A DNA stretch of 64,000 bases from Actinomycetota bacterium (GTDB lineage Bacteria; Actinomycetota; Actinomycetes; Propionibacteriales; Propionibacteriaceae): positions 1 to 64,000 of the forward strand of contig JAIUOR010000046.1 of the NCBI GenBank assembly GCA_020161795.1. Direction: 5' to 3'. Both the position numbers and the translations under genes were made by a program. Shown here one piece after another: positions 1-7,387 of this stretch. Each line of letters begins with the position of its first letter. The first letter of the stretch is position 1. Below the pieces are notes generated by a model, which was not told the DNA's origin, did not search any database, and saw nothing but the letters and a program-made list of their open reading frames with translations.

Positions 1-134
1 CCACCGAAGCGCTGAACGGCCGACTCGAACACCTCCGCGGCAGCGCCCTCGGCTTCCGCAACCTCACCCACTACATCGCCAGATCACTACTCGAAACCGG
101 CGGATTCAGACCCCGACTACACCGTGGATTGTGA
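1..134 (+). CDS. ISL3-family transposase, C-terminal fragment
   Basis: Only the last 43 or so codons of a transposase lie in the window; the reading frame is open from base 3 and stops with TGA at 132-134. The visible residues include the NGRLE and ALGFRNLTHY blocks that end DDE transposases of the ISL3 (IS204/IS1001/IS1165) family in actinobacteria. The catalytic part lies off the left edge, so whether the element is intact cannot be judged. The stop codon sits inside the terminal inverted repeat, which is common in this family. Family assignment is by recognition of the C-terminal motif. Confidence 0.75.
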   Translation, partial: TEALNGRLEHLRGSALGFRNLTHYIARSLLETGGFRPRLHRGL

Positions 135-140
135 AGAGCC
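1..140 (+). mobile_element. Right end of an ISL3-type insertion sequence
   Basis: The transposase stop is immediately followed by AAGAGCC, and the sequence TGTGAAGAGCC ending at 140 matches the usual ISL3-type tip (GGCTCTTCACA on the other strand). The element therefore probably ends at 140. The 8 bases 141-148 (GCATTTGT) would be the target duplication, but the left copy lies outside the window. The IS sits directly upstream of the TPR gene, in the place where tyrS/lprJ occur in mycobacteria. Confidence 0.6.
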
Positions 141-302
141 GCATTTGTGTTTCGGGCCGCCTGGTTCGAGGCGAAGCATCGCATGCCGGGCGGCGCGGCT
201 TGTTCGTGCCCCCGGGCCAGGGCGGCGGAGAGCTGCCCGGCGGCAGGAGGCGGCGCAGGTGCGGTAAGTTTGGGTGGTTGACCACGGCGAGAGGACGAAC
301 GA

Positions 303-2069
303 GTGAGCCAGGCAGGTTCCGGGGACGGGCGGCCGAACCGCCGAACCGGAGGATCGGGCAAGCCCAGGTCGACCGGTCAGGGGTCGCGCTCCGGTGGCGG
401 GTCGGCGCAGCGCGGTTCGGGCGATTTCGCGCGCGGCGCTGGCCGGCAGGGTGGTCGTGGTGGATCCGAGACCTACAAGCCGCGCAGTAGTGCGGGACGT
501 CCCTCGAAGGGCGGCGGCGGAGGCAGGCCGAACAACTGGAGCGAGGATGGCCGCCGGGACGCCGCGAGCGGAGGGCGGCGGACGGCCGGTGCCGACTCGC
601 GGCGGGGCAGGCCCACAACCGGTGGTGAGGATCGTCGTCCGCGCGCTGCGGGGGGATCCCGGCCGACGAGTACGGGACGCGGCAGGCCGGCGGAATCCGG
701 TGAGGATCGTCGTCCACGCGCTATGGGGGGATCCCGGCCGGGCAGCACGGGACGCGGCAGGCCAGCGGAATCCGGTGAGGATCGTCGTCCACGCGCTATG
801 GGGGGATCCCGACCGACGAGCACCGGACGCGGCAGGCCGACGGAATCCGGGGACGGGCGCAAACCCCGCTCTGCCGACGGCTCGCGGGCCGGTACGGGGA
901 GTGGTCGTGGCTCCTATGGAGGTGATCGCGGTCCCCGCGCCGCCGGCGGCAACCCTCGCTCCGAGGGTGCCTCGCGTTACGCAGGCTCAGGTTCGGAGCG
1001 GAGTCGGGGGGCGGAGGATCGCACGCGTGGGTCGGGAAGGCCGGGTGCCCCCGCTGGCGGTCGCGGCAGAACGGGCGACGATCGTCGCCGCACCGGGGAT
1101 CGTCCGGAGTACGGCACTCGCGGAAAGCCCACGGGGGGCCGCCCCGGATCGAGCGAGTACCGTGGCCGGCCGGCCGGACCGGGACGCGCTGCCGGTGGCG
1201 CCGCCCTGGCCGCCGGTGCCCATGCGGCACGACGTCCGGAGCGCCCGGGCCGAGGGGACCGCGCGGATACGCGGCCGCCGCGACGTGACGAGGAGCGCGA
1301 GCCGCTGCATCCGGGGCTGGCTCCCAAGCCGAACGAGCCGGCCACCCCGACTGATCTGGATCTACGGGCATTGCCGCGAGCGGTGCGTGCCGAGCTGCGC
1401 AGCCTGACCTCGGAGCATGCCGAGGTGGTGGGCGCGCACCTGCTGATGGCCGGACAGCTGATCGATACCGATCCGGAACTGGCCTATGCGCACGCCGAGG
1501 CGGCTCGGCGGCGGGCCGCGAGGCTGCCGGTCACCCGCGAGGCGGCCGGCGAGACCGCCTACGCGGCCGGCCATTACGACGTGGCTCTAAACGAGTTCCG
1601 CGCCCTGCGCCGCATGAGCGGCACCGTCGACTACCTGCCCGCGATGGCCGATTGCGAACGCGCCCTGGGCCGCCCGCAGGCCGCGCTTCGGCTGGTGAAG
1701 GAGGGCTTGGCGGCCGATCCGGGTGTCGCGCAGGCCGTCGAATTGCGGCTGGTCGAGGCGGGGGTCCGGGTGGATACCGGGCACTCCGACGAGGCGCTGC
1801 GGCTGCTCCGGGCCGAACTGGAACGGATCGGTGCCCGTGGGCCGAAGCTGGCTCGCGCACGGCTCCGATTCGCCTACGCCCACCTGCTGGAGGCGACCGG
1901 CGAACTCGAGCTGGCCGAGCGCTGGTTCTCCTCGGCGGCCGCCCTCGACGTCGAGCAGGCCACGGACGCCGCGGAGCGCGCGGCCGCGCTGCAGGGCGTC
2001 ACGATCATCTTCGACGACAGCGAGGACGAGGCCGAGGAGGAAGCGGCCACGGAGGAATCCGATGACTGA
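303..2069 (+). CDS. Arg/Gly-rich TPR-repeat protein (Rv1691-like position)
   Basis: A 588-residue protein in two parts. Residues 1 to about 330 are low-complexity and rich in Arg, Gly, Ser and Pro, with exact 25-residue tandem repeats at 108-182. Residues about 340-560 form helical TPR-like repeats (the AYAAGHYDVALNEFRALRR stretch and two following hairpins), and the protein ends in an acidic tail rich in Asp and Glu. The GTG start is preceded by GAGAGGA. It overlaps the phosphatase gene by 8 bases, as Rv1691 precedes Rv1692. TPR parts usually bind proteins; the very basic leader could bind nucleic acid or polyanions, which is inference. The long RG-rich extension is unusual for this position. 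No enzymatic domain is visible. Confidence 0.75.
   Translation: MSQAGSGDGRPNRRTGGSGKPRSTGQGSRSGGGSAQRGSGDFARGAGRQGGRGGSETYKPRSSAGRPSKGGGGGRPNNWSEDGRRDAASGGRRTAGADSRRGRPTTGGEDRRPRAAGGSRPTSTGRGRPAESGEDRRPRAMGGSRPGSTGRGRPAESGEDRRPRAMGGSRPTSTGRGRPTESGDGRKPRSADGSRAGTGSGRGSYGGDRGPRAAGGNPRSEGASRYAGSGSERSRGAEDRTRGSGRPGAPAGGRGRTGDDRRRTGDRPEYGTRGKPTGGRPGSSEYRGRPAGPGRAAGGAALAAGAHAARRPERPGRGDRADTRPPRRDEEREPLHPGLAPKPNEPATPTDLDLRALPRAVRAELRSLTSEHAEVVGAHLLMAGQLIDTDPELAYAHAEAARRRAARLPVTREAAGETAYAAGHYDVALNEFRALRRMSGTVDYLPAMADCERALGRPQAALRLVKEGLAADPGVAQAVELRLVEAGVRVDTGHSDEALRLLRAELERIGARGPKLARARLRFAYAHLLEATGELELAERWFSSAAALDVEQATDAAERAAALQGVTIIFDDSEDEAEEEAATEESDD
624..848 (+). repeat. Three 75-bp in-frame tandem repeats
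   Basis: Three near-identical 75-bp units begin at 624, 699 and 774, each starting GGTGAGGATCGTCGTCC and encoding 25 residues that begin GEDRRPRA. A degenerate fourth unit follows from 849. Units differ at only a few bases, so the array is recent or kept uniform by recombination. It lies inside the disordered part of the TPR protein. Confidence 0.9.
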
Positions 2070-3069
2070 CGCTGCCGACGCCCGCCTGATGGACGCCTAC
2101 GACGCAGCCCTGTTCGACCTGGACGGGGTGATCTACCTCGGACCGGTGGCCGTGCCTGGCGCCGTCGAGGTGGTAGCGGAACTGGGCGCGACGGGCAAGG
2201 GTGTGATGTTTGTCAGCAACAATGCCGCGCCCAGCCCGGACACGGTGGTCACCAAGCTGCAGCGGCTCGGGTTCGCGGCCGAGCGCGGCAATGTCCTGAC
2301 CAGCGCTCAGGTGGCCGCCGACGCGCTGGCCGAGGTGCTGCCGGCCGGCTCCAAGGTGCTGGTGGCCGGCAGCGCGAGCCTGGCCGGGCTGATCGCGGAA
2401 GCGGGGCTCACCCCGGTGGCCAGCGCGGACGACGAGCCGGTGGCCGTGCTGCAGGGCTACGATCCGGTGCTGGCGTGGCCCCTGCTCGACGAGGTCTGCC
2501 TGGCGATCGCGCGTGGCGCGATCTGGTACGCCACCAATGACGACGCCTCGCGCCCTACCGACCGTGGCCTGGTGCCCGGTGCCGGCGGAATGATCGCCGC
2601 CGTGGGGAGTGTCATTCCGGGCACGCCGACCACCTTCGGCAAGCCGCACCGCCCGATGATGGCCGAGGCCGTACGGCGCACCGGGGCGGAGCGCCCGCTG
2701 TTCGTCGGCGACCGGATCGACACCGACATCGTCGGCGCCAACAACGCAGGCATGGATTCACTGATGGTGTTCAGTGGCGCTCATGGCAAGCACGATCTGA
2801 TCGCGACCGGGCCGGGCGAGCGTCCCAGCTACATCGGTGCCGATATCGGCGCCCTGCTGCAGCCGCCCCGGCGGGCGAACCTGACCGGCCAGATCGCCAG
2901 CTGCGACAGCCAGCAGGCAGTCGCCGAGGAGAGCCGCATCGTCCTCACCACCACGCCGGATTCGGTGACCACCCAGCTCGACGCCCTGTGGGCGATCGCG
3001 GTGCTGGCCTGGTCGGCACCCTACCTCGATGCCACCGGCGCCCTGGAACTGCTCGATCTGCTTCCCTAG
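2062..3069 (+). CDS. HAD-superfamily phosphatase, NagD/glycerol-3-phosphate phosphatase type
   Basis: A 335-residue HAD-IIA hydrolase. It carries the nucleophile motif DLDGVIYLG (Asp19 and Asp21), a SerAsnAsn motif II near residue 53, and the GDRIDTDI metal motif with Asp217. By position it corresponds to Rv1692 of M. tuberculosis, which is known as a D-glycerol-3-phosphate phosphatase in phospholipid recycling; the same substrate here is inference. The ATG at 2062 has GGAGGA just upstream and overlaps the end of the TPR gene by 8 bases, so the two are co-translated. About 75 residues follow the HAD fold, as in the mycobacterial protein. It is the last gene before the opposing biotin operon. 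Confidence 0.85.
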   Translation: MTDAADARLMDAYDAALFDLDGVIYLGPVAVPGAVEVVAELGATGKGVMFVSNNAAPSPDTVVTKLQRLGFAAERGNVLTSAQVAADALAEVLPAGSKVLVAGSASLAGLIAEAGLTPVASADDEPVAVLQGYDPVLAWPLLDEVCLAIARGAIWYATNDDASRPTDRGLVPGAGGMIAAVGSVIPGTPTTFGKPHRPMMAEAVRRTGAERPLFVGDRIDTDIVGANNAGMDSLMVFSGAHGKHDLIATGPGERPSYIGADIGALLQPPRRANLTGQIASCDSQQAVAEESRIVLTTTPDSVTTQLDALWAIAVLAWSAPYLDATGALELLDLLP

Positions 3070-3677
3070 TCGTCCGCTTCGCCCAGGCCGCGGGCGGCCA
3101 GGGCGGCTCCGGTGGCCTGGGCGTGCCCGACGGCGCGGATCACGACCGGGGTGACCAGGGCGAACCAGTTGTGCTCGCGTCCGCGCGCCATGGCGGCCTG
3201 GCGTACCTGCCCGAAGGTGTCGAGCAGCACCGGGATGGAGCGCAGCATCACCGCGATCGCCAGACCGGTTCGCTCCGGGGAGACGCCGAAGATCCGCAGC
3301 GGCCGCATCCCGGCGATCAGAGCGTCCACCAGCGCCCCGCCGGGGGTCGTGCTGGTCAGCAGCCGGCTGAGGTAGATGGCGGTCAGGAAGACCGCTGCGG
3401 CGCTGACGCCGCGACCGGGTGTCTCCGCCAGCAGGTGGTAGCCGAGCAGCATCGTCACGACAATCCAGACCAGGGCCGGCAGCCGCCAGGCGCGAGCCAG
3501 CCCGATTCGGCAGGCCGTCAGCAACCCCAGCGCGATCGCCAGGCAGGCCAGCGCCAGCCGCCAGTCGCGCAGTATCGCGGCGGGCAGGGTCAGTACGAGC
3601 AGGATCAGGTATTTCGGGCCGGCTCCGAGCCGGTGGAAGACCGAGTCGCCCGGGACGTACAGGCCGAACAGGTTCAT
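3066..3677 (-). CDS. bioN: BioN, transmembrane T component of the biotin ECF transporter
   Basis: A 203-residue EcfT protein. It is hydrophobic, with several membrane segments in residues 20-115 and a cytoplasmic coupling region carrying two Ala-Arg-Gly motifs (MARGRE and LAARGLGE) that dock on the ATPase. It is the third gene of a leftward bioY-bioM-bioN operon and overlaps bioM by 4 bases (ATGA). Its role is to couple ATP hydrolysis by BioM to biotin uptake through BioY. Its end overlaps the convergent HAD phosphatase gene by 4 bases, so no terminator fits between them. Short T proteins of about 200 residues are typical of the dedicated biotin systems. Confidence 0.9.
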   Translation of the reverse strand: MNLFGLYVPGDSVFHRLGAGPKYLILLVLTLPAAILRDWRLALACLAIALGLLTACRIGLARAWRLPALVWIVVTMLLGYHLLAETPGRGVSAAAVFLTAIYLSRLLTSTTPGGALVDALIAGMRPLRIFGVSPERTGLAIAVMLRSIPVLLDTFGQVRQAAMARGREHNWFALVTPVVIRAVGHAQATGAALAARGLGEADD

Positions 3678-4372
3678 GCCATCAGCTCCCGGTAGGCCTG
3701 GATCGCCACGGCGGGCTCGCCGTCGGCCACCACCGCGCCGCCGTCGACGACGATCACCCGGTCGGCTTCGGCCGCCATGCCCAGGTCGTGGGTGGCGACC
3801 AGCACCTGCTGTTCCAGCCCGGCCAGCGCCAGCCGCACCTGATTGCGGTTGCGCAGGTCGAGCAGGGTGGTGGGTTCGTCGGCCACCACGATGGCGGGAG
3901 CGCAGGCGAGCACCGAGGTCAGCGCGACGAGTTGCCGCTCGCCGCCGGAAAGGTCGTAGACGCTCTGATCCGCGAGGTGATCCAGGCCGCGTCGGGTGAG
4001 CAGCCCGCGGGCAGCCGCACGACGCTCGGAGCGATCCGGGACGGAGGCGCGCAGGCTCAGCTCCACGTCGTCGGCCGGGGTGGCCATCACCAGCTGGGCC
4101 AGCGGATCGGTGAAGACGAAGCCGACCTGCCGCCGGATCCGGCGTCCGTCCCGCCTGGTGTCCAGGTCGCCGACCAGCACCCGCCCGGAATCGGGCAGGA
4201 CCAGGCCGTTCAGCAGCCGCAGCAGGGTCGACTTGCCAGAGCCGTTCGCCCCGACGAAGGCGATCCGGCGTTCGGTGAGTTCCAGGCTCACCGGCCCGAG
4301 GATCCGGCGCCGTGCCTTTGGCCCGGTCGCGAGGTCGGGGACGTCGACGGTGACCGCTTCGAGCCGGATCAC
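3674..4372 (-). CDS. bioM: BioM, ATPase A component of the biotin ECF transporter
   Basis: A 232-residue ABC ATPase with Walker A GANGSGKST at residues 41-49, signature LSGGERQ, Walker B IVVADEPTT and the switch histidine in VATHDLG. The GTG start at 4372 is chosen because it overlaps the bioY stop (GTGA) and leaves a normal-length ABC domain; the frame is open further upstream but only as read-through of the bioY region. It powers biotin import together with BioN and BioY. Operon order and coupling (4-base overlaps on both sides) support a single transcript from the bioY promoter. Confidence 0.9.
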   Translation of the reverse strand: MIRLEAVTVDVPDLATGPKARRRILGPVSLELTERRIAFVGANGSGKSTLLRLLNGLVLPDSGRVLVGDLDTRRDGRRIRRQVGFVFTDPLAQLVMATPADDVELSLRASVPDRSERRAAARGLLTRRGLDHLADQSVYDLSGGERQLVALTSVLACAPAIVVADEPTTLLDLRNRNQVRLALAGLEQQVLVATHDLGMAAEADRVIVVDGGAVVADGEPAVAIQAYRELMA

Positions 4373-4959
4373 TGCGATGCGACCGCGGCCCGGGTCTCCA
4401 GGATCGCCGGGAACGCCTTGTGGACGGCCAGCGCGATACCCGCGGCGACGAACATCTTCACGATGTCCAGCGGCACGAAGCTCAGCGCCGCCACGGTGGC
4501 GGCCGGCAGCGTCATCCCCGCGTTGAGCACCAGGCCGGCGATGCCCATCGGCGTCGTGACCAGCACGGCCCCGGCCACGGCGGCTCCCGCCAGCCACAGG
4601 AAGTGGAACCGCCGGGACCGCCGAAGCCCGTAACCGGCGATGGCGCCGGTCAGCGCCGCGGCCAGCGGGAAGCTCAGGAGGTAGCCGGCGGTGTATCCGG
4701 CGAGCACCCCGATGCCTGCGCCACCGCCGGCGAGCACCGGGAGCCCGGCCAGCCCGACCACCACGTACAGCAAGGTGGCGAGGAACCCGCGCCAGGCACC
4801 CAGCACGAGGCCGGTGAGAGCCACCGCGAGGGTCTGGAGGGTGATCGGGACGCCGATCACAGCGGCGGGGATCGGCGTCAGCGAGAATACGGCGATCAGT
4901 GCTGCGAAGACGGCGATGAGTGCGATGTCGGCACCGGTGGACGGGCGGGGACGGGCCAT
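4369..4959 (-). CDS. bioY: BioY, biotin-binding S component
   Basis: A 196-residue, almost entirely hydrophobic protein with about six membrane segments. It contains the BioY-type block of PITLQTLAVALTGLVLG around residues 38-54 and GLPVLAGG just after, which form the biotin-binding S subunit. The ATG at 4959 has GGAGGAG at the right distance. It is the first gene of the leftward biotin uptake operon and faces bioQ across a 72-base intergenic region with two operators. Known biology: BioY captures biotin, and BioMN energise release into the cell. No biotin biosynthesis gene is visible nearby. Confidence 0.93.
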   Translation of the reverse strand: MARPRPSTGADIALIAVFAALIAVFSLTPIPAAVIGVPITLQTLAVALTGLVLGAWRGFLATLLYVVVGLAGLPVLAGGGAGIGVLAGYTAGYLLSFPLAAALTGAIAGYGLRRSRRFHFLWLAGAAVAGAVLVTTPMGIAGLVLNAGMTLPAATVAALSFVPLDIVKMFVAAGIALAVHKAFPAILETRAAVASQ

Positions 4960-4981
4960 GGAAGGGCTCCTCCAGAAGAAC

Positions 4982-5025
4982 TGAATAGTGTTCAGGTGAA
5001 CAGTGTTCAGGTTAACCCATAGACT
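4982..5025. promoter_or_regulatory. Double BioQ operator and bioQ promoter
   Basis: Two 13-bp sites of the form TGAA(C/T)-AGT-GTTCA lie at 4982-4994 and 4997-5009, with centres 15 bp apart. They match the BioQ box known from corynebacteria and mycobacteria (TGAAC-N3-GTTAC type). A -10 box TAGACT at 5020-5025 lies 6 nt before the bioQ ATG, and its -35 position (TGAACA, 4997-5002) falls inside the second operator. Binding would shut off bioQ and probably bioYMN, which start in the opposite direction. Confidence 0.75.
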
Positions 5026-5031
5026 GCGGGT

Positions 5032-5541
5032 ATGGGTAACAGCCGGCAGGATGTGGTCACCGCGGCCCTGCGCCTCCTGGATGCCTGGGGGCTGGATTCG
5101 TTCTCCATGCGCCGCCTGGCCGCCGAACTCGACGTGCAGCCCAGCGCGCTCTACCACCATGTCGAGAACAAGCAGGAACTGCTCGGTCACCTGGCTGCCC
5201 GGATCGTCGGCGGGGTACGGGTCGACGACGACATCGTGGCAACCAGCCACCGGCTGCGTCAGGCCATGCTCCGGATCCGGGACGGCGCCGAGGTGGTGGC
5301 CACCGCGACCGCCTTCCGGCTCGGGGTGTCGGAGTTCGAGGCTGAACTGGCTGACCGCACCTCGCCGGATGTCGCCCGAACCCTGCTCATCTATGTGGTT
5401 GGGCATACCCAGGCGACCCAGCTTCATCGGCAGGCCAGCGAGCTCGGCGCCATCCCGGCCGACCCCGATCTGGAGGCATCCTTCGATCGCGGCCTGGCGA
5501 TCATCCTGGCCGGGTCGTCGAGCCCGGCGCCGGTAGGATGA
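5032..5541 (+). CDS. bioQ: BioQ-type TetR repressor of biotin genes
   Basis: A 169-residue TetR-family protein. The N-terminal helix-turn-helix spans residues 10-50 and includes FSMRRLAAELDVQPSALYHHVENKQELL-type residues; the C-terminal ligand domain is short. Identification as BioQ rests on three things: divergence from bioYMN, two operators of the known BioQ form in the shared region, and size. In corynebacteria BioQ represses biotin uptake and synthesis genes. The start lies 6 nt after TAGACT, so the mRNA is probably leaderless and the protein autoregulated. It separates the HAD phosphatase from the tlyA group, which are adjacent in mycobacteria. Confidence 0.85.
   Translation: MGNSRQDVVTAALRLLDAWGLDSFSMRRLAAELDVQPSALYHHVENKQELLGHLAARIVGGVRVDDDIVATSHRLRQAMLRIRDGAEVVATATAFRLGVSEFEAELADRTSPDVARTLLIYVVGHTQATQLHRQASELGAIPADPDLEASFDRGLAIILAGSSSPAPVG
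5534..5539 (+). promoter_or_regulatory. -10 box for a leaderless transcript of the small gene and tlyA
   Basis: TAGGAT lies 6 nt before the GTG at 5546, inside the last codons of bioQ. The spacing is that of actinobacterial leaderless promoters. It would start a transcript covering the small gene and tlyA. Confidence 0.5.
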
Positions 5542-5545
5542 CCAG

Positions 5546-5713
5546 GTGACCACGCCCGAACCGTCCGAATCGCCGGTCACCGGCGTCCCAGAGATCGATG
5601 CCGCCCTGGCCGGTCTCGATCTCGGTGAGGACGTCACCAGGCATCCGGCCGCGCTCGCGGCCGCCCTCGACGTACTGCAGCTCGCGCTCAATCCGCCGTC
5701 CGACGCGTCGTGA
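5546..5713 (+). CDS. Small conserved-position protein (Rv1693-like)
   Basis: A 55-residue open frame from GTG 5546 to TGA 5713 overlaps the tlyA start by 4 bases (GTGA). The predicted protein starts with a Pro/Ser/Glu-rich segment, has a GEDVTRHP motif, and ends in a helix (AALDVLQLALNPP). Rv1693, a protein of similar size, occupies the same place between the phosphatase and tlyA in M. tuberculosis. A leaderless -10 box (TAGGAT) and perfect coupling to tlyA support it as a real gene. No function is known to me; it may set translation of tlyA. Confidence 0.7.
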   Translation: MTTPEPSESPVTGVPEIDAALAGLDLGEDVTRHPAALAAALDVLQLALNPPSDAS

Positions 5714-6453
5714 CCCGGCTGGACGTCGCACTCGTCGCGCGCGGCCTGGCCCGTTCCCGCACGGCTGCGCAGGCCGCCATCGCTGCCGGCACCGTCACCA
5801 TCAACCAGGTGCGGGCCACCAGAGCCGCTCAGCCGGTCACCGCCGCCGACGTGCTGTCTGCGCAGCCCGATCCCTGGGTCTCCCGCGCCGCCCACAAGCT
5901 GCTGGGCGCACTGGACGACTCCGGCACCGCCGTCGGGGGCTGCGTGCTGGACGCCGGCGCCTCGACCGGAGGCTTCACCCAGGTCTGCCTGCACCGCGGC
6001 GCGGAACGGGTGTACGCGATCGACGTGGGCCATGGCCAGCTCGTCCCGGAGTTGCGCGACGACCCCCGGGTGGTGGTCTGGGAACGGACCAACCTGCGCG
6101 ATCTCAGCCTCGACCACGTCGAAGGCCGGCCGGTGGAGCTGGTGGTGGCCGATGTGTCCTTCATCTCGCTGGAACTCCTGCTGCCCGGCTTGCTCGCCGT
6201 CCTGGCGGCGGAGGGTTGCGCGCTGTTGCTGGTCAAGCCCCAGTTCGAGGTCGGACGGGGCGGCCTGGACGACCGCGGGGTGGTGCGCGATCCGGCCCGC
6301 CGGGCCGAGGCGGTGCGCCGGATAGGCGAGGCTGCCGCCGGTCACGGCCGCCCGGCGGTGTGGACCGGCCCCAGCCGGCTCCCGGGCGAGAACGGCAATC
6401 AGGAGTTCTTCGTGAAGCTAGGACCGCTCCGCTCCGTCAGTCACGGGCATTAG
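5710..6453 (+). CDS. tlyA: TlyA, 16S/23S rRNA 2'-O-methyltransferase (hemolysin-A family)
   Basis: A 247-residue protein with an S4 RNA-binding domain at residues 1-60 (RLDVALVARGLARSR) followed by an FtsJ-like Rossmann methyltransferase. The SAM motif is LDAGASTGGFTQ at residues 80-91, with DVSFISLE and a KPQFEVG motif further on. In mycobacteria TlyA methylates C1409 of 16S and C1920 of 23S rRNA, which makes ribosomes sensitive to capreomycin. The GTG start overlaps the small upstream gene. nadK and recN follow, as in most actinobacteria. Confidence 0.93.
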   Translation: MTRLDVALVARGLARSRTAAQAAIAAGTVTINQVRATRAAQPVTAADVLSAQPDPWVSRAAHKLLGALDDSGTAVGGCVLDAGASTGGFTQVCLHRGAERVYAIDVGHGQLVPELRDDPRVVVWERTNLRDLSLDHVEGRPVELVVADVSFISLELLLPGLLAVLAAEGCALLLVKPQFEVGRGGLDDRGVVRDPARRAEAVRRIGEAAAGHGRPAVWTGPSRLPGENGNQEFFVKLGPLRSVSHGH

Positions 6454-6456
6454 GGT
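6451..6456 (+). promoter_or_regulatory. -10 box upstream of nadK
   Basis: TAGGGT, overlapping the tlyA stop codon, lies 7 nt before the GTG at 6464. No Shine-Dalgarno sequence is seen before that GTG, so a leaderless nadK transcript is likely; this supports 6464 rather than the GTG at 6455 as the start. Confidence 0.45.
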
Positions 6457-6463
6457 GTGCAGC

Positions 6464-7387
6464 GTGAGCAAGCGCCGAGTCACCGTCACCGTCCATCCGG
6501 GTCGCCCGGCGGCGCTGGCGGCCGCCGGCCAGTTCATCGGCGGGATGCACGCCCACGGCGTGGAGTGCCTGGTCGCCGCCAGCGACATCGACCTGGTGGC
6601 CGAACACGTGCCCGAAGGCAGCGTCATCTCCCTGCCGGAGACCCCGGACGCGGCGGGCAGCGAGCTGGTCGTGGTCTTCGGAGGCGACGGCAACATCCTG
6701 CGGGCGGCCGAGTGGGCGCTGCCGCGCGATGTGCCGGTGCTGGGGGTCAACCTGGGCCACGTCGGCTTCCTGGCGGAGCTGGAATCCTCCGAGGTCGAGG
6801 ATCTTGTGCGACGGGTCATCGAACGCGACTACGAGGTCGAGGAGCGGATGACCATCGACCTCACGGTGCGCGATCCGTCCGGCCAGGTGGTGTGGGAGTC
6901 GTTCGCGATCAACGAGTGCTCGGTGGAGAAGCTGGCCCGGGAGCGGATGCTGGAGGTGCTCGTCCGGATCGACCAGCGGCCGTTGTCCCGCTGGGCGACC
7001 GACGGCGTGCTGGTGGCCACCCCGACCGGTTCGACCGCCTACGCGTTCTCCGCGCACGGCCCGGTGATCTGGCCCGATCTCTCGGCGCTGCTGCTGGTGC
7101 CGCTCTCGGCGCACGCGCTGTTCAACCGGCCGCTGGTGCTCAGCGACCGATCGATCGTCGGGATCGAGGTGCTGCCGGCGACGCCCAGCGGCGTGATCTG
7201 GTGCGACGGCCGGCGCAGCTGCGAGGTGACCGCCGGCTCGACGATCGAAGTGCGCGCCGGATCGTACCGGCTGCGCCTTGCGCGCACCTCCGAGCAGCCC
7301 TTCGTCCATCGCCTGGTGCGCAAATTCGGGCTGCCGGTGGACGGGTGGCGAGGCGCTGCCGAACGCGACCAGGCCCATGCTCGCTGA
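6464..7387 (+). CDS. nadK: NAD kinase
   Basis: A 307-residue ATP-NAD kinase that makes NADP+. Motifs are all present: GGDGN with catalytic Asp75, NLGHVGFLAEL, the NE motif (FAINECSVEK) and TPTGSTAYAFSAHGP. The chosen GTG at 6464 follows a TAGGGT box by 7 nt; the in-frame GTG at 6455 would add three residues (Met-Cys-Ser). The gene overlaps recN by 11 bases, and the tlyA-nadK-recN order is conserved in actinobacteria. Confidence 0.95.
   Translation: MSKRRVTVTVHPGRPAALAAAGQFIGGMHAHGVECLVAASDIDLVAEHVPEGSVISLPETPDAAGSELVVVFGGDGNILRAAEWALPRDVPVLGVNLGHVGFLAELESSEVEDLVRRVIERDYEVEERMTIDLTVRDPSGQVVWESFAINECSVEKLARERMLEVLVRIDQRPLSRWATDGVLVATPTGSTAYAFSAHGPVIWPDLSALLLVPLSAHALFNRPLVLSDRSIVGIEVLPATPSGVIWCDGRRSCEVTAGSTIEVRAGSYRLRLARTSEQPFVHRLVRKFGLPVDGWRGAAERDQAHAR

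Noticed and set aside
624-848. CRISPR-like array
   Set aside because: The 75-bp units are contiguous, without spacers, and keep the reading frame of the TPR protein.
4960-6345. Long leftward open frame continuing upstream of bioY through bioQ and tlyA
   Set aside because: It is antisense to bioQ and tlyA, has no family similarity, and arises from high GC content; bioY has a clear ATG and ribosome site at 4959.
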